A stretch of 64,000 nt of DNA from Altericroceibacterium indicum (GTDB lineage Bacteria; Pseudomonadota; Alphaproteobacteria; Sphingomonadales; Sphingomonadaceae): the NCBI RefSeq assembly GCF_009828105.1, contig NZ_WTYQ01000001.1, positions 124,001 to 188,000 of the forward strand. The letters are read 5' to 3'. Shown piece after piece: positions 18,317 to 28,416 of the stretch (positions are counted from its first letter, which is position 1; each line of letters opens with the position of its first letter). A program made the position numbers and the translations under genes. The notes under the pieces are model-generated. The model was not told where the DNA came from. It ran no database searches and worked only from the letters and a program-made list of their open reading frames with translations.

Positions 18317-18942
18317 CTGGCCAATCCTGAAGCTTCACGGGCAAGAGTTTCAATATGGGCTGGATCGGGCTCGCCCTTCGGGGCTACCCAGCTTCCTCCA
18401 ACGCATAATACCGGATCAATCGCCAGCCATTCCGGGGCATTTTGCAGGCTAATTCCACCAGTAGGGCAGAATTTGCACTGGCCGAAAGGTGCTGCCAGCG
18501 CTTTGAGGGCCGGGATGCCACCATTGGCCACAGCAGGGAAGAATTTGAAATGGCGAAGGCCCAGATCCATGCCCAGCATGATATCGCCAGCATTGGCGAT
18601 GCCGGGAAGGAAGGGTGTATTGTCAGCCATCACTGCAGTGCCGAGTTTTTCGGTCAGGCCGGGGGAAACGATGAATTCGCTACCTGCATCCATAGCGGCG
18701 CGATATTCAGCTTCGTTGGTGACGGTACCCGCACCAACAATGGCACCTTCAACCTGTTTCATGATCGCAATGGCCTCAAGCGCTGCGGGTGTGCGCAAGG
18801 TGACTTCCAGCACTTTGAGGCCGCCAGCGACCAACGCCTTGGCCAAAGGCAAAGCGTGAGCAACATCTTCAATGACCAGCACGGGAATTACCGGCGCTGT
18901 CAGCATGATTTTTTCTATTGGGGCTGGGGTTGCAGCGTTCAT
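18313..18942 (-). CDS. eda: KDPG aldolase Eda
   Basis: Cleaves 2-keto-3-deoxy-6-phosphogluconate to pyruvate and glyceraldehyde-3-phosphate, the second specific step of the Entner-Doudoroff pathway. The 209-residue protein is a full-length class I aldolase barrel with VLEVTLRTPAALEAI (catalytic glutamate region), VGAGTV, HFKFFPA (Schiff-base lysine region) and CPTGGI (phosphate binding). It overlaps both ppc and glk by four bases, so it is tightly coupled within the operon. Confidence 0.95.
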   Translation of the reverse strand: MNAATPAPIEKIMLTAPVIPVLVIEDVAHALPLAKALVAGGLKVLEVTLRTPAALEAIAIMKQVEGAIVGAGTVTNEAEYRAAMDAGSEFIVSPGLTEKLGTAVMADNTPFLPGIANAGDIMLGMDLGLRHFKFFPAVANGGIPALKALAAPFGQCKFCPTGGISLQNAPEWLAIDPVLCVGGSWVAPKGEPDPAHIETLAREASGLAR

Positions 18943-19934
18943 ACTGTCTCCAAAAAATGTTCGCGCTGGAAAGCAGCGGCCGCGCCAAACAGGCCCGGTT
19001 GGGGATGGGTAATCAATTTGACGGGAATATTGGCCATCAACGGCTCGTAACGGCCCTTGAAGCGGAAGCGTTCGGCAAAACCAGAATATCGCAGCGTATC
19101 GCGAATCCGATAACCAAGACCGCCCGCCATCACCACTGCACTGGCACCGTGGGACAGGGCGTAATCTCCCGATGCACTACCAAGAGCCATGCAAAAGCGT
19201 TCGATCGCGGCAACTGCCAGATTGTCCGTATGGGCCAGACCGCGTTCCCACACAGTGCGGTCATCGAGTTGTTCCACACTACGATGTTCCAGCGAGGCCA
19301 AGGTTTCATAGATTTCGACAATGCCAGGGCCAGCCACCACACGTTCCACTGAAACGCGGCGATGCTGGTTGCGAAGGCGCTTTAGCAAAGCATCTTCGAC
19401 GTGATCTACGGGCGCAAAATTGACATGCCCGCCTTCAGTCGCCTGCACATGATATTGGCCATCCACGCGCTTGAAATGGGCGACGCCAAGCCCTGTGCCC
19501 GGTCCAATAACACTCACCGTGCCATTTTGGGGTAGTGGCTCATCAGGGCCGCTCAGATGCAGAAACTGGTCTTCTGGCACGCGAGCGACGGCATGGGCTA
19601 CCGCTGCAAAATCATTGAGAACAACCACACGATCAAGGTCAAGCTGCTTATCGAGTGAACCTGTCTGGATGACCCAGCTATTGTTCGTCAGACGCACTGT
19701 TTCGCCCGTTACGGGGCCGGCAATCGCTAGTGCTGCGGCACGCGGAACAGGCCCTGTAACCTGCCTTTCAAATTCTTCCCATGCAGTTTGAAGGCTCACG
19801 TAGTCGCTTGTTTTCAATGTGATGGGATCATCCATGATGATGGCCCCATCATCACCAAAACGCACCAACGCAAACCGTGCATGGGTACCACCAATATCAA
19901 GTGCGACGAGGTCGCTTACCTGCCCCCTCATCAC
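18939..19934 (-). CDS. glk: Glucokinase
   Basis: ATP-dependent phosphorylation of glucose to glucose-6-phosphate, feeding the operon's own pathway. The 331-residue protein begins with LVALDIGGTHARFALVRF, the phosphate-1 motif of the bacterial glucokinase (Glk) family, and keeps VVLNDFAAVAHAV with the catalytic aspartate, VIGPGTGLGVAHF and ATEGGHVNFAP. The start directly follows the edd stop; GTG at 19934 and ATG at 19931 are adjacent and either may be used. Cytosolic. Confidence 0.94.
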   Translation of the reverse strand: MMRGQVSDLVALDIGGTHARFALVRFGDDGAIIMDDPITLKTSDYVSLQTAWEEFERQVTGPVPRAAALAIAGPVTGETVRLTNNSWVIQTGSLDKQLDLDRVVVLNDFAAVAHAVARVPEDQFLHLSGPDEPLPQNGTVSVIGPGTGLGVAHFKRVDGQYHVQATEGGHVNFAPVDHVEDALLKRLRNQHRRVSVERVVAGPGIVEIYETLASLEHRSVEQLDDRTVWERGLAHTDNLAVAAIERFCMALGSASGDYALSHGASAVVMAGGLGYRIRDTLRYSGFAERFRFKGRYEPLMANIPVKLITHPQPGLFGAAAAFQREHFLETV

Positions 19935-21746
19935 TTACATGCCTCCCATTGCAAGCATGGCTGAGCCGCCCTGTTCAGCACCATCGGCATTGCTGCGGAA
20001 CATGCCGAACAATTCGCGGCCCATGCCTTGTTCTGGTTCGGGCGCTTCTGCAGGCTCGCGGGTGGACAGGTCTGCGGTAGTGGAAAGCGTGCCATCCTCA
20101 CCCGAAATGCGGACGATGTCACCATCGCGCAGGAGAGACAGCGGGCCGCCACCGAGTGCTTCAGGCGTGCAGTGAATGGCTGCGGGCACTTTGCCGCTGG
20201 CACCCGACATCCGGCCATCAGTAACGAGTGCTACCTTGTAGCCACGATCCTGCAACACGCCGAGCGGTGGTGTCAATTTATGCAATTCTGGCATCCCATT
20301 CGCACGCGGGCCTTGAAAGCGCATCACGACGATAACATCGCGGTTGAGTTCACCAGCCGCGAATGCTTTGGAGACATCTTCCTGCGTTTTGAAAATCCGG
20401 CAGGGTGCTTCGACCGTCCAGCGTTCCTTTTCAACGGCACTGGTTTTGAAGCAAGCACGGCCAAGATTGCCTTCGACCAGCCGCATTCCGCCATCGGACT
20501 GGAACGGTTGCGCCACCGGGCGAAGCATCTCTTCATCGCCGCTTGGACCCGTATCACGCCAGATTAGTTCAGAACCGTCATAGATTGGTTCCTTGGCATA
20601 ATCGCGCAGGCTTGCGCCACCCACGGTAATGATGTCTTCATGGGCAAGCCCTGCATCGAGCAATTCGCCAATGACATAGCCGATACCGCCAGCAGCGTGG
20701 AAATGGTTCACATCTCCTGAACCATTAGGATAGACCCGGCAAAGCATCGGTGTGACCGATGAAAGTTCGGAAATATCCGTCCAGTCAATCGTGATACCGG
20801 CAGCGCGAGCCATGGCTGGAATGTGGATGGCATGGTTCGTGGAACCACCTGTCGCCATCAGGCCAACCACAGCATTAACGATTGCCTTTTCATCCACGCA
20901 TTTCGCGAGCGGACGATAATCGTCACTCTCACGTGTAATGGCTGCAAGCTGGTGAACTGCCGAGCGTGTAAGGGCTTTGCGCAGTTGCGTGTCAGGCGGG
21001 ACAAAGGCCGCGCCGGGCATATGCAGGCCCATCAACTCCATCATCATCTGATTGGAATTGGCGGTGCCGTAAAATGTGCATGTGCCGGGAGAGTGGTAGC
21101 TTTTGCTTTCGCTTTCCAGCAGTTCAGCACGGGTAGCCTTGCCTTCAGCATAAAGCTGCCGCACGCGCTGCTTTTCCTTATTGGCAATGCCGCTTGGCAT
21201 CGGGCCTGATGGAATGAACACACTTGGCAAATGGCCAAAGCGCAAAGCGCCGATCAGCAGGCCGGGCACGATCTTGTCGCAAATGCCGAGCAGGGCAACG
21301 CTGTCATACATTGCATGACTGAGGCCAACCGCTGTTGCCAAGGCAATGACATCACGGGAAAAGAGCGATAGCTCCATTCCGTCCTGCCCTTGTGTCACAC
21401 CGTCGCACATGGCTGGCGTTGCGCCGGCAACTTGCGCCGTGGCGCCGATTTCGCGAGCATAAAGCTTCATCTGCGGAGGGTAGGCGCCATAGGGCTGATG
21501 TGCCGAAATCGTATCATTATAGGCGCTGATGATGCCGATATTCGGGCCGCGCTTCGTGGCGATGGATTCCTTATCCTCGCCAGCGGCGGCAAAGCCGTGG
21601 GCAAGGTTGGAACAGGGCATTACATTGCGATCTTGATGCTTTTCGCCTTCGCGCTCCATCAAGTCCAGATAGGTTTTACGGCTATCTTTTGATTTATCGA
21701 TGATGCGCTGCGTGATGCGCTCCACCACTGGGTGTAGCTTACTCAT
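19935..21746 (-). CDS. edd: 6-phosphogluconate dehydratase Edd
   Basis: Dehydrates 6-phosphogluconate to KDPG, the first specific step of the Entner-Doudoroff pathway. The 603-residue length and motifs place it with Edd of the IlvD/Edd superfamily: [19 protein letters not shown] near residue 42, [67 protein letters not shown] and [18 protein letters not shown] at the C-terminal end. The cysteines in PCSN, MCDG/ICDK and GTCT are the expected iron-sulphur ligands. Start overlaps zwf by eight bases. Confidence 0.96.
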   Translation of the reverse strand: MSKLHPVVERITQRIIDKSKDSRKTYLDLMEREGEKHQDRNVMPCSNLAHGFAAAGEDKESIATKRGPNIGIISAYNDTISAHQPYGAYPPQMKLYAREIGATAQVAGATPAMCDGVTQGQDGMELSLFSRDVIALATAVGLSHAMYDSVALLGICDKIVPGLLIGALRFGHLPSVFIPSGPMPSGIANKEKQRVRQLYAEGKATRAELLESESKSYHSPGTCTFYGTANSNQMMMELMGLHMPGAAFVPPDTQLRKALTRSAVHQLAAITRESDDYRPLAKCVDEKAIVNAVVGLMATGGSTNHAIHIPAMARAAGITIDWTDISELSSVTPMLCRVYPNGSGDVNHFHAAGGIGYVIGELLDAGLAHEDIITVGGASLRDYAKEPIYDGSELIWRDTGPSGDEEMLRPVAQPFQSDGGMRLVEGNLGRACFKTSAVEKERWTVEAPCRIFKTQEDVSKAFAAGELNRDVIVVMRFQGPRANGMPELHKLTPPLGVLQDRGYKVALVTDGRMSGASGKVPAAIHCTPEALGGGPLSLLRDGDIVRISGEDGTLSTTADLSTREPAEAPEPEQGMGRELFGMFRSNADGAEQGGSAMLAMGGM

Positions 21747-23172
21747 GCCAGCTTACTCCGTCTCTTTCTGCCAGCGCAATGGCTGCGCTTGGGCCCCAAC
21801 TTCCCGCACTGTAAGTCTTGGGTGTCAGGTTCTCTTTGGTCCAATTTTCACGAATGCGATCGACCCATGACCATTGCGCTTCCACTTCGTCGCGGCGGAC
21901 AAACAGCGTCTGATCCCCTTCGATGAGATCCAGCAGCAAGCGTTCATAGGCAATGCGGCGATGAACACCAATGAAGGCATCAGGCATCGCAATGTCGAGC
22001 GGTACGGGGCGCAACGTCAGCCCATCACGATCAAGCCCGGGCACTTTGGCCATCAGGGTGAGCGAGATGTTTTCTTCCGGCTGAATACCGATTACCAGCT
22101 TGTTTGGCGCGGTCTTCGCACCTTCGAAGATGGAATGCGGTACTTCGCGGAATTGCACGACGATTTCAGTCTTACGCTGATAGAGGCGCTTGCCGGTACG
22201 CATGTAGAACGGCACGCCGCGCCAGCGCCAATTATCGACATGGGCTTTGAGGGCTACGAAGGTTTCGGTGTTGCTATCACGGCCCAGTTCTTCGTCATAG
22301 CCCGGCACAATCTGTCCGGTGACAGCGCCTGAGCGATATTGTCCGGTGACGGTTTCTGCCGAGGTCACTTCGCGAAGCGCGCGCAGCACTTTCACCTTTT
22401 CATCCCGCACGCCGCCAGCCTTGAAGCTGGTGGGAGGTTCCATTGCCACAAGTGCGAGCAATTGCAGCATATGGTTCTGGACCATATCGCGCATTGCCCC
22501 GGCATCGTCGTAAAAGTCGATCCGGCTTTCTAAACCGACTGTTTCTGCCACGGTAATCTGGACGTGATCAATGTAGTTGGCATTCCACAGCGGTTCGAAC
22601 AGGATATTGGCAAACCGCAATGCAAGAAGGTTCTGCACCGTTTCCTTGCCAAGGTAATGATCGATCCGGAATGTGCGATCTTCTGGGAAAGCAGAGGCTA
22701 CAGCATCATTGATTTCGCAGCTCGATTTGAGATCAACACCGAGAGGTTTTTCAAGGCCGATCCGCACATTGTCTCCGGCAAGCCCACCATGTTGCAACCC
22801 CTTGATGGTTGCTTCAAACAGGCTGGGAGCCGTGGACAGGAAAATCGCAAGGCCGCGCTCTGGAGCACCGACTTTTTCAGCCAGCGCTGCGTAGCCATCC
22901 ATGTCATTCGCATCAAGCGGCTGAAAGCTCAGGCGGTTGAGGAAGTCAGCGAGGCCACTGCGCCGGTTGGCGGGCAGATATTTTTCTAAAGCTTCACGAG
23001 CAAAATTGCGGAACTCAAGATCCGACAATTGAGAACGTGCGGTGCCAATGATTTTCAACTCAGGGGCAAGCAACCCGTCTGCATCCAGCGCGCAGAGTGA
23101 AGGCAGCAGCATTCTCTGGGAAAGGTCGCCTGTTGCGCCGAAAAGGAGAAGGCGGTCGGCAGTGAAAGTCAT
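21739..23172 (-). CDS. zwf: Glucose-6-phosphate 1-dehydrogenase
   Basis: Oxidises glucose-6-phosphate to 6-phosphogluconolactone with NAD(P)+. The 477-residue protein has the nucleotide-binding start [19 protein letters not shown], the catalytic [20 protein letters not shown] and the substrate-binding RTGKRL. It is first in the operon zwf-edd-glk-eda-ppc. The lactonase gene (pgl), often placed between zwf and edd, is not here and must be elsewhere or be dispensable. A candidate ribosome site GGGAG lies upstream, and the gap beyond carries an 11-base palindrome that may be an operator. Confidence 0.95.
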   Translation of the reverse strand: MTFTADRLLLFGATGDLSQRMLLPSLCALDADGLLAPELKIIGTARSQLSDLEFRNFAREALEKYLPANRRSGLADFLNRLSFQPLDANDMDGYAALAEKVGAPERGLAIFLSTAPSLFEATIKGLQHGGLAGDNVRIGLEKPLGVDLKSSCEINDAVASAFPEDRTFRIDHYLGKETVQNLLALRFANILFEPLWNANYIDHVQITVAETVGLESRIDFYDDAGAMRDMVQNHMLQLLALVAMEPPTSFKAGGVRDEKVKVLRALREVTSAETVTGQYRSGAVTGQIVPGYDEELGRDSNTETFVALKAHVDNWRWRGVPFYMRTGKRLYQRKTEIVVQFREVPHSIFEGAKTAPNKLVIGIQPEENISLTLMAKVPGLDRDGLTLRPVPLDIAMPDAFIGVHRRIAYERLLLDLIEGDQTLFVRRDEVEAQWSWVDRIRENWTKENLTPKTYSAGSWGPSAAIALAERDGVSWHE

Positions 23173-23237
23173 ATCCAGATAATCTCCCGAAGGATCCCAA
23201 ATCCCATGTCAAACGAATGGGGTGTTTTATAATTTTA

Positions 23238-23248
23238 TTGCAGTGCAA
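23238..23248. promoter_or_regulatory. Palindrome upstream of zwf (possible operator)
   Basis: TTGCAGTGCAA is a perfect palindrome around a central base, about 65 bases before the zwf start. A TTGACA follows on the zwf strand closer to the gene, but no good -10 box at proper spacing was seen. The regulator is unknown; the site does not look like the gammaproteobacterial HexR box. Confidence 0.3.
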
Positions 23249-23332
23249 AACGGTTTAACAGCGCACTGGTGATGTTTCTAGAGGCCGATACGCCTCAATG
23301 CACACTCCCGTTCGCGCAATTGGCTTGCGCTG

Positions 23333-24136
23333 TCAATCGCTGAAAACTTCCGTTGTGACAGTCTTTTCCTTGAAGTTGCACAGTCCAAAGCTGGTAAGGA
23401 AGCTCACATCAGCGGCATCGCGGCCTACGCCAATCTTCACGGTCTTGCTTGGATCGGCCATGAATGTCCCATCCACCATATGCCAAGTGCCGCTGCCCGA
23501 ATCGTCTGGGTCGGCGAGGAAAACCTCTGCAATGGCATGAAAATCTGGCGGTGAAACGTCGGGAGCATAGACACTTACATAACGTGCCGGAAAGCCGCAG
23601 GCTCGTGCCATGGTCACGATGACATGAGCATAGTCCCGGCAGATTCCTCGCCGTTCGACGAAGGAATCAAGTGCGGTGGTGTTGGCATTGCTACTGCCGG
23701 GCTCATAGCTCATATTTTCAGCGACCCAATCGCGCATGGCGACAATTTTGGCTCCGCCAGTCAGGTCGCCAAATTGGGTTTCGACAAAAGAGTGGAACCG
23801 TTCCGCCGGACAATAGCGCGAATCAAAGAGATACTGAATCGTTTCGCCGGGCAGTTTGTGTTGCTCCATCATATCGAGCGTAGAGAGATCGGCGGTAATC
23901 CGGTGGATTGCCACGCGCGCCTTGTAATCCACTTCGCAATGGCCATCTTTGCGCATCCAGATGCGTGTGCCGATGCTGTCCTGCGCTGCAACACGGGCAA
24001 AATAATCTGATGTATCGAACTGGCTATTGGTGGAGAGGATACTTTGTTCGGGGAGTTCCGCCGCTTCATATTGCAGCAGAATATCCGTCGGCCCGTTCAG
24101 CTCAAAGGTGAAATGCGCGGATATATCTATGACCAT
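23333..24136 (-). CDS. Transglutaminase-like family protein
   Basis: A 267-residue soluble protein with an N-terminal beta part (typical of bacterial transglutaminase-like proteins) and a papain-like core in the second half. The catalytic triad is visible: cysteine in RRGICRDYAHVIVTMARACG, histidine in SPPDFHAIAEVF and aspartate in TWHMVDGT. No signal peptide is seen, so it is probably cytoplasmic. Members act as peptidases or amidases, or have unknown substrates; nothing here decides which. It is transcribed away from nothing on its right and stands 160 bases from zwf. Confidence 0.82.
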   Translation of the reverse strand: MVIDISAHFTFELNGPTDILLQYEAAELPEQSILSTNSQFDTSDYFARVAAQDSIGTRIWMRKDGHCEVDYKARVAIHRITADLSTLDMMEQHKLPGETIQYLFDSRYCPAERFHSFVETQFGDLTGGAKIVAMRDWVAENMSYEPGSSNANTTALDSFVERRGICRDYAHVIVTMARACGFPARYVSVYAPDVSPPDFHAIAEVFLADPDDSGSGTWHMVDGTFMADPSKTVKIGVGRDAADVSFLTSFGLCNFKEKTVTTEVFSD

Positions 24137-24182
24137 GTGAAATCGAACGCATAGAACTGTGGCTTGTTTCGCATAAAGTCTC

Positions 24183-24599
24183 TTATTCTCCCAAAAGATG
24201 CAGAACCACGCGCCGCCTATGCGGCATGGCCCGGTGTTCGGCGAGGAAGATGCCCTGCCATGTGCCCAGCGCCATCCGGCCAGCGATGACCGGAATTGTC
24301 AGACTGTTGCCGGTCAACATGGATTTGATATGTGCAGGCATATCATCCGGCCCTTCATCGTCATGAGCGTAATGTTTGCCTTCCGGAACGGCCCGGTCGA
24401 GCCAGCGAAGCAGATCACCGGGCACTTCGCGGGCCGCATTTTCGTTGATGAGAAGAGACGCAGAAGTGTGTTGACAAAAGACTGTCAGCAACCCGGCATT
24501 GATGCCGCTCTGCGCGATCCATTCTGCAATGTCGCTGGTGCATTCACACAGGCTTTGGCCACGTGTCGCAATTGAAAGAGTTGTGTGTATTTGCCGCAT
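24183..24599 (-). CDS. YjbQ family protein (UPF0047)
   Basis: A 138-residue one-domain protein with the family signature FCQHTSASLLINENAAREV, then WLDRAVPEGKHYAHDDEGPDDMPAHIKSML in the centre (a run of acidic and histidine residues) and GTWQGIFLAEHR at the end. The YjbQ/YugU family has been described as having weak thiamine-phosphate synthase activity; its real role is not settled. Cytoplasmic, single copy in the window. Confidence 0.88.
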   Translation of the reverse strand: MRQIHTTLSIATRGQSLCECTSDIAEWIAQSGINAGLLTVFCQHTSASLLINENAAREVPGDLLRWLDRAVPEGKHYAHDDEGPDDMPAHIKSMLTGNSLTIPVIAGRMALGTWQGIFLAEHRAMPHRRRVVLHLLGE

Positions 24600-24655
24600 G
24601 GGGAGGATGTAGCCATTCTGCAGCCATCCTTCATCCCCAAAGCGGCAAAAGTGAA

Positions 24656-26023
24656 TTATTCTACGATGACACCATAAAGGTCATGCGCATCGGCATCTTC
24701 CACCAGCACATTGACAAAGGCACCTGGTGAAAGACTTTCGGGCACATTGCGGAGGTAAACCGCCCCGTCAATTTCTGGAGCATCAGCGCGGCTGCGGCCT
24801 GTTGCACCGATATCGCCATCTTCATCCGGCTCACCGACATCATCGATGATGACCGTTTGTATTGAACCAATCTTCGCTGCGAGTTTGGCGGCGCTGATGG
24901 CTTCGGTTTTTTCCATCAGGCGGGCGTAACGCTCTTCCTTGATTTCTTCGGGAACTGCGCCAGGAAGATCGTTGGCTTCAGCACCTTCGACAGGTTCGAA
25001 CCGGAATGCGCCCACGCGGTCAAGCTGGGCTTCATCCAACCAATCGAGCAAATATTGGAAATCTGCTTCGGTTTCACCGGGGAAGCCAACAACGAAGCTC
25101 GACCGGATGGTGATGTCAGGGCAAATCTCGCGCCATTTTTTCAGGCGGCTGAGCACCTTGGCTTCATTGGCCGGCCGCTTCATGGCTTTGAGTACGGAAG
25201 GCGCTGCGTGCTGAAATGGAATATCCAGATAAGGCGTGATGAGTCCTTCAGCCATCAACGGAATCACCTGATCCACATGTGGATAGGGATAGACATAATG
25301 AAGGCGAACCCATGGGGTCTCCCCTTCCGGGGTTTTCAACTGGCCAAGCTCGCGAGCAAGGTCGGTCATATGCGCACGGGTTTCGCGGCCCTTCCACAAC
25401 CTTGTTTCATGGCGCGTATCCACGCCATACGCGCTGGTATCCTGCGAGATGACCAGCAATTCCTTCGTACCAGCTGCTACCAGTTTTTCGGCTTCACGCA
25501 AAACGGCATCAATCCGGCGACTGGCTAGCTTGCCGCGTAATTGCGGGATGATGCAGAAAGCGCAGGAGTGGTTGCAGCCTTCTGAAATCTTCAGATAGGA
25601 ATAGTGGCGTGGGGTCAGTTTGATATCGGGCTGGGGGACCAGGTCGATAAAAGGTCCCTGACTTGGTGGCGCGGCTTCATGCACAGCTTCCACCACATCT
25701 TCATATTGATGCGCACCGGTGATTGCCAGCACCTGCGGGAAGCGGGTGCGGATGGTTTCGGCTTCTTCCCCCATGCAGCCAGTCACAATGACGCGGCCAT
25801 TTTCCTTGATGGCTTCACCAATGGCGGAAAGGCTTTCCTCTTTGGCGGAATCAAGAAAGCCGCAAGTGTTGACGAGCACGACATCAGCCCCGGCATAATC
25901 GGGGCTCATTGCGTAGCCGTCAGCACGCAGCTTGGTGAGGATACGTTCGGAATCGACAAGTGCCTTGGGGCAGCCAAGGCTAACCATGCCGACACGGCGT
26001 TGTTCAGGAATGCGGGTGGCCAT
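24656..26023 (-). CDS. rimO: Ribosomal protein S12 methylthiotransferase RimO
   Basis: Radical-SAM enzyme that adds a methylthio group to the conserved aspartate of ribosomal protein S12. In 455 residues it has the N-terminal MTTase domain with cluster cysteines (Cys18 in [13 protein letters not shown], one in VNTCGF, one in TGCMGE), the radical-SAM motif [11 protein letters not shown] and a C-terminal TRAM domain ending near [19 protein letters not shown] separates RimO from MiaB. Start ATG at 26023; the downstream neighbour is yjbQ, 56 bases away. Confidence 0.95.
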   Translation of the reverse strand: MATRIPEQRRVGMVSLGCPKALVDSERILTKLRADGYAMSPDYAGADVVLVNTCGFLDSAKEESLSAIGEAIKENGRVIVTGCMGEEAETIRTRFPQVLAITGAHQYEDVVEAVHEAAPPSQGPFIDLVPQPDIKLTPRHYSYLKISEGCNHSCAFCIIPQLRGKLASRRIDAVLREAEKLVAAGTKELLVISQDTSAYGVDTRHETRLWKGRETRAHMTDLARELGQLKTPEGETPWVRLHYVYPYPHVDQVIPLMAEGLITPYLDIPFQHAAPSVLKAMKRPANEAKVLSRLKKWREICPDITIRSSFVVGFPGETEADFQYLLDWLDEAQLDRVGAFRFEPVEGAEANDLPGAVPEEIKEERYARLMEKTEAISAAKLAAKIGSIQTVIIDDVGEPDEDGDIGATGRSRADAPEIDGAVYLRNVPESLSPGAFVNVLVEDADAHDLYGVIVE

Positions 26024-26104
26024 AGTGCGCGCCCCTAGCTACTAGAAGAGGAGGAGTCACGCGCCAAGATGCGCGCGCGTTCATTCATAAAGGTGAGGGC
26101 AGTC

Positions 26105-26506
26105 ATGGGCAATATCAATATACTGGCAGTATTCTGCGCTGCTGCTGCCTTCTTCCTTTTCGGTATGGTCTGGTATGGATGGTTATTCAACAAGGCCTGG
26201 TTCAAGTCTGCCCGCATGACGGAGGCGGATATTCGCGAAGGCCACAATATGGTGCTGATTCTGGCGCTGGCTTTTGCTTTTGAACTGTTGATTGCATTGA
26301 TGTTGGGCCATCAATTCGCCCGAACGATGCCAAGCCCGCGCGCCATGATGATGATTTCGACAGGGTTCGGTGCGACCATTATGACCCCGGCGCTGGGGAT
26401 CAATTATCTGTTTCAGCGCAAGCCAGGCAAGCTGTTCGCCATTGACGCTGCACATTTGATCATTGGGATGACATTGATGGGTCTGGTGTTCCTTGCCTTT
26501 CGATAG
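26105..26506 (+). CDS. DUF1761 family small membrane protein
   Basis: A 133-residue protein of four transmembrane helices: INILAVFCAAAAFFLFGMVW, the stretch around NMVLILALAFAFELLIALML, the central ISTGFGATIMTPALGINYLF and the end IIGMTLMGLVFLAF. The WYGWLFNKAW stretch after the first helix fits DUF1761. Function unknown. I chose the ATG at 26105, which starts right before the first helix; a longer frame from 26069 adds a charged extension with no ribosome site. It converges with the K+ channel gene (15 bases between stops). Confidence 0.7.
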   Translation: MGNINILAVFCAAAAFFLFGMVWYGWLFNKAWFKSARMTEADIREGHNMVLILALAFAFELLIALMLGHQFARTMPSPRAMMMISTGFGATIMTPALGINYLFQRKPGKLFAIDAAHLIIGMTLMGLVFLAFR

Positions 26507-26521
26507 GCGTTGAACAGAGAT

Positions 26522-27610
26522 TTAGCTGCGAATCTCACCGTCAGCTTTGGGGTCGTCTCCGCAAGGGCGGATTTCTACCACGATATCACCAGCCTGAAGC
26601 GTAACAGCGTCATCTTCCCAGAAGCCATGAGTGGTGCCTCCACGATAGATACGCAGGCCTTTCCCTCCAGTGGCCAAATCCGCGAGAGGCTTGCCAACTT
26701 CCTCTGGCATGACCGGGCGTTCTACCAATTGCACGCGCCCTGCCACCGAAGCGAGGTCTGCCAGATATTCCGCAATATGAGCGCCTTGCGCACTGCCAGC
26801 GAGCAACAGGCCAGTGAAGCGAACAGGGTTGATGACATTGTCAGCCCCGGCTTGCTTGGCCAGAATTTCATTGTCAGCCGCGCGAACAACCACACTGATC
26901 GGCACGTTGGGTGCGAGATGGCGGACTGTCAGCACGATCAGAATGGATGAATCATCTCGTCCGGCTGAGACCAGCACGGTTTGCGCTTCGGCAATACGCA
27001 CAGCAATCAGGCTTTCATCGCGGGTCGCGTCGGCTTCGATAATATTACAGCCGAGCGCTTCTGCATGAGACAGGCGTTCGGCGCTGGTGTCCATAACCAC
27101 GATGCAACTTGGATCAGTGCCACGCTCTATCAACTCGCCCACCGCTTCGGAGCCAGAGACACCAAAACCCAGCACGACAACATGATCGGAGAGCTGGTCC
27201 TGAATACGGGCCATGCGAAATTTCTCCCAGCTTCGTTTAATGATAAAATTATAAGCGGTGCCGACGAAAATGAAAATCACGGCAAAACGGATTGGCGTCA
27301 CGATAACAGCTTCGACCAGTCGCGCCCTGTCACTGATGGGCGCAATATCGCCAAAACCGGTGGTGGTGATCGAAATCATCGTGAAATAGACGACGTCGAG
27401 GAAACTTACCTCTCCATCGAGATTATCTACCAAGCCATCCCGGTCCCACCAGTGAATCATCACCACGAGGAAAACGAGGCCCAGTGCAGCGAACAACCGG
27501 ATGCCAAGGTCCGCCCATACAGGTACCTTTATGGCTCTCTTCAACGGCGTGAAACGCCGTGCATGAGCCATCTGTGCCCTGTTTGTACGGATGTTATGAG
27601 ACTTCGCCAT
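26522..27610 (-). CDS. Potassium channel with RCK (TrkA-N) domain
   Basis: A 362-residue two-helix ion channel: membrane helix near 36-52, pore helix and selectivity filter TTTGFGD (82-88), second helix near 100-120, then a cytoplasmic RCK/TrkA-N domain starting VVVLGFGVSGSEAVGEL (144-160) with the dinucleotide-binding glycines and a further TrkA-C-like end. The filter has phenylalanine in place of the common tyrosine (GFGD for GYGD), which many bacterial channels share. It is probably ligand-gated through the RCK ring. It begins two bases after the stop of the LysM/LytM gene and thus ends the serS-surE-LytM-channel unit. Confidence 0.88.
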   Translation of the reverse strand: MAKSHNIRTNRAQMAHARRFTPLKRAIKVPVWADLGIRLFAALGLVFLVVMIHWWDRDGLVDNLDGEVSFLDVVYFTMISITTTGFGDIAPISDRARLVEAVIVTPIRFAVIFIFVGTAYNFIIKRSWEKFRMARIQDQLSDHVVVLGFGVSGSEAVGELIERGTDPSCIVVMDTSAERLSHAEALGCNIIEADATRDESLIAVRIAEAQTVLVSAGRDDSSILIVLTVRHLAPNVPISVVVRAADNEILAKQAGADNVINPVRFTGLLLAGSAQGAHIAEYLADLASVAGRVQLVERPVMPEEVGKPLADLATGGKGLRIYRGGTTHGFWEDDAVTLQAGDIVVEIRPCGDDPKADGEIRS

Positions 27611-27612
27611 GC

Positions 27613-28416
27613 TCAGCCTCCCGCTTTAAGGCCCAGTTCCATTGTAGGATCGACCGGAGTTCCATTCCGACGAATTTCGAAATGAAGTTCAGGACGTGTT
27701 GCCATACCGCTTTGCCCGCCAAGCCCGATACGTTCACCAGACTTGACAGTATTGCCCTTGGTTACAGTAACTTGCATTAAGTGGCCATAGGCGGTTTGCC
27801 AGCCATTGCCATGGTCGATCACCACCAATTTGCCAAATCGCTTGGGCTCATTCCCGGCAAATATCACTGTGCCTGAAGCTGCCGCGGGAATCATGTCTCC
27901 TTTATTGACAGCAAAGTCGATTCCATCATGTCCCCCGCCATCTGCACGCCGTTGCCAGCTGAGCAGCACGTTACCCGTGGCCGGTAGGCGGAAATGAGGT
28001 TTGCGTGGGGTCTTACTTGAATTGGAAGATGGGGCGGGTGCGTCAAAAACCGCAGGTATAATAAGCTTTTGACCTGTCTTCACAGTGCCATCGTCTGGCA
28101 GATTGTTGGCCAGTGCAATCTGTTTGAATGGCACGCCATAGCGATAGGCAATAGCAAAGCCGGTATCTCCCTGCTTCACAACATGAATGCGCTGGCGGGG
28201 GATTTTCAGCATCTGGCCCAGCTTAACCACATAAGGATCAGTCAGCCCATTGGCTTCGGCAATAACTATCAGCGGCACATTTGCTCGATTGGCGATGCCT
28301 GCCAGCGTTTCGCCTTCTTTAACTTTATGGATAGTCTCGGTCGCAGGATCTGTTGCTGCCACTAACAATAATGCAAAGGGGGCAATAGCTACGGCGAGAC
28401 CACGGCGTATTATCAC
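27613..28416 (-). CDS. LysM and LytM (M23-like) domain protein, NlpD/EnvC-like
   Basis: The 267-residue protein has a signal peptide, two LysM repeats (about 29-72 and 77-120) that bind peptidoglycan and a C-terminal LytM domain (about 147-255). Of the zinc ligands of active M23 peptidases, HDGID (His163, Asp167) is kept, but the HxH motif reads ELH (Glu243-Leu-His245). Loss of the first histidine of HxH is also seen in E. coli NlpD (RLH), which does not cut peptidoglycan but activates amidases. The position after surE also recalls the surE-nlpD cluster. I therefore expect an amidase-activator role rather than a hydrolase. It overlaps surE by four bases. Confidence 0.85.
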   Translation of the reverse strand: MIIRRGLAVAIAPFALLLVAATDPATETIHKVKEGETLAGIANRANVPLIVIAEANGLTDPYVVKLGQMLKIPRQRIHVVKQGDTGFAIAYRYGVPFKQIALANNLPDDGTVKTGQKLIIPAVFDAPAPSSNSSKTPRKPHFRLPATGNVLLSWQRRADGGGHDGIDFAVNKGDMIPAAASGTVIFAGNEPKRFGKLVVIDHGNGWQTAYGHLMQVTVTKGNTVKSGERIGLGGQSGMATRPELHFEIRRNGTPVDPTMELGLKAGG

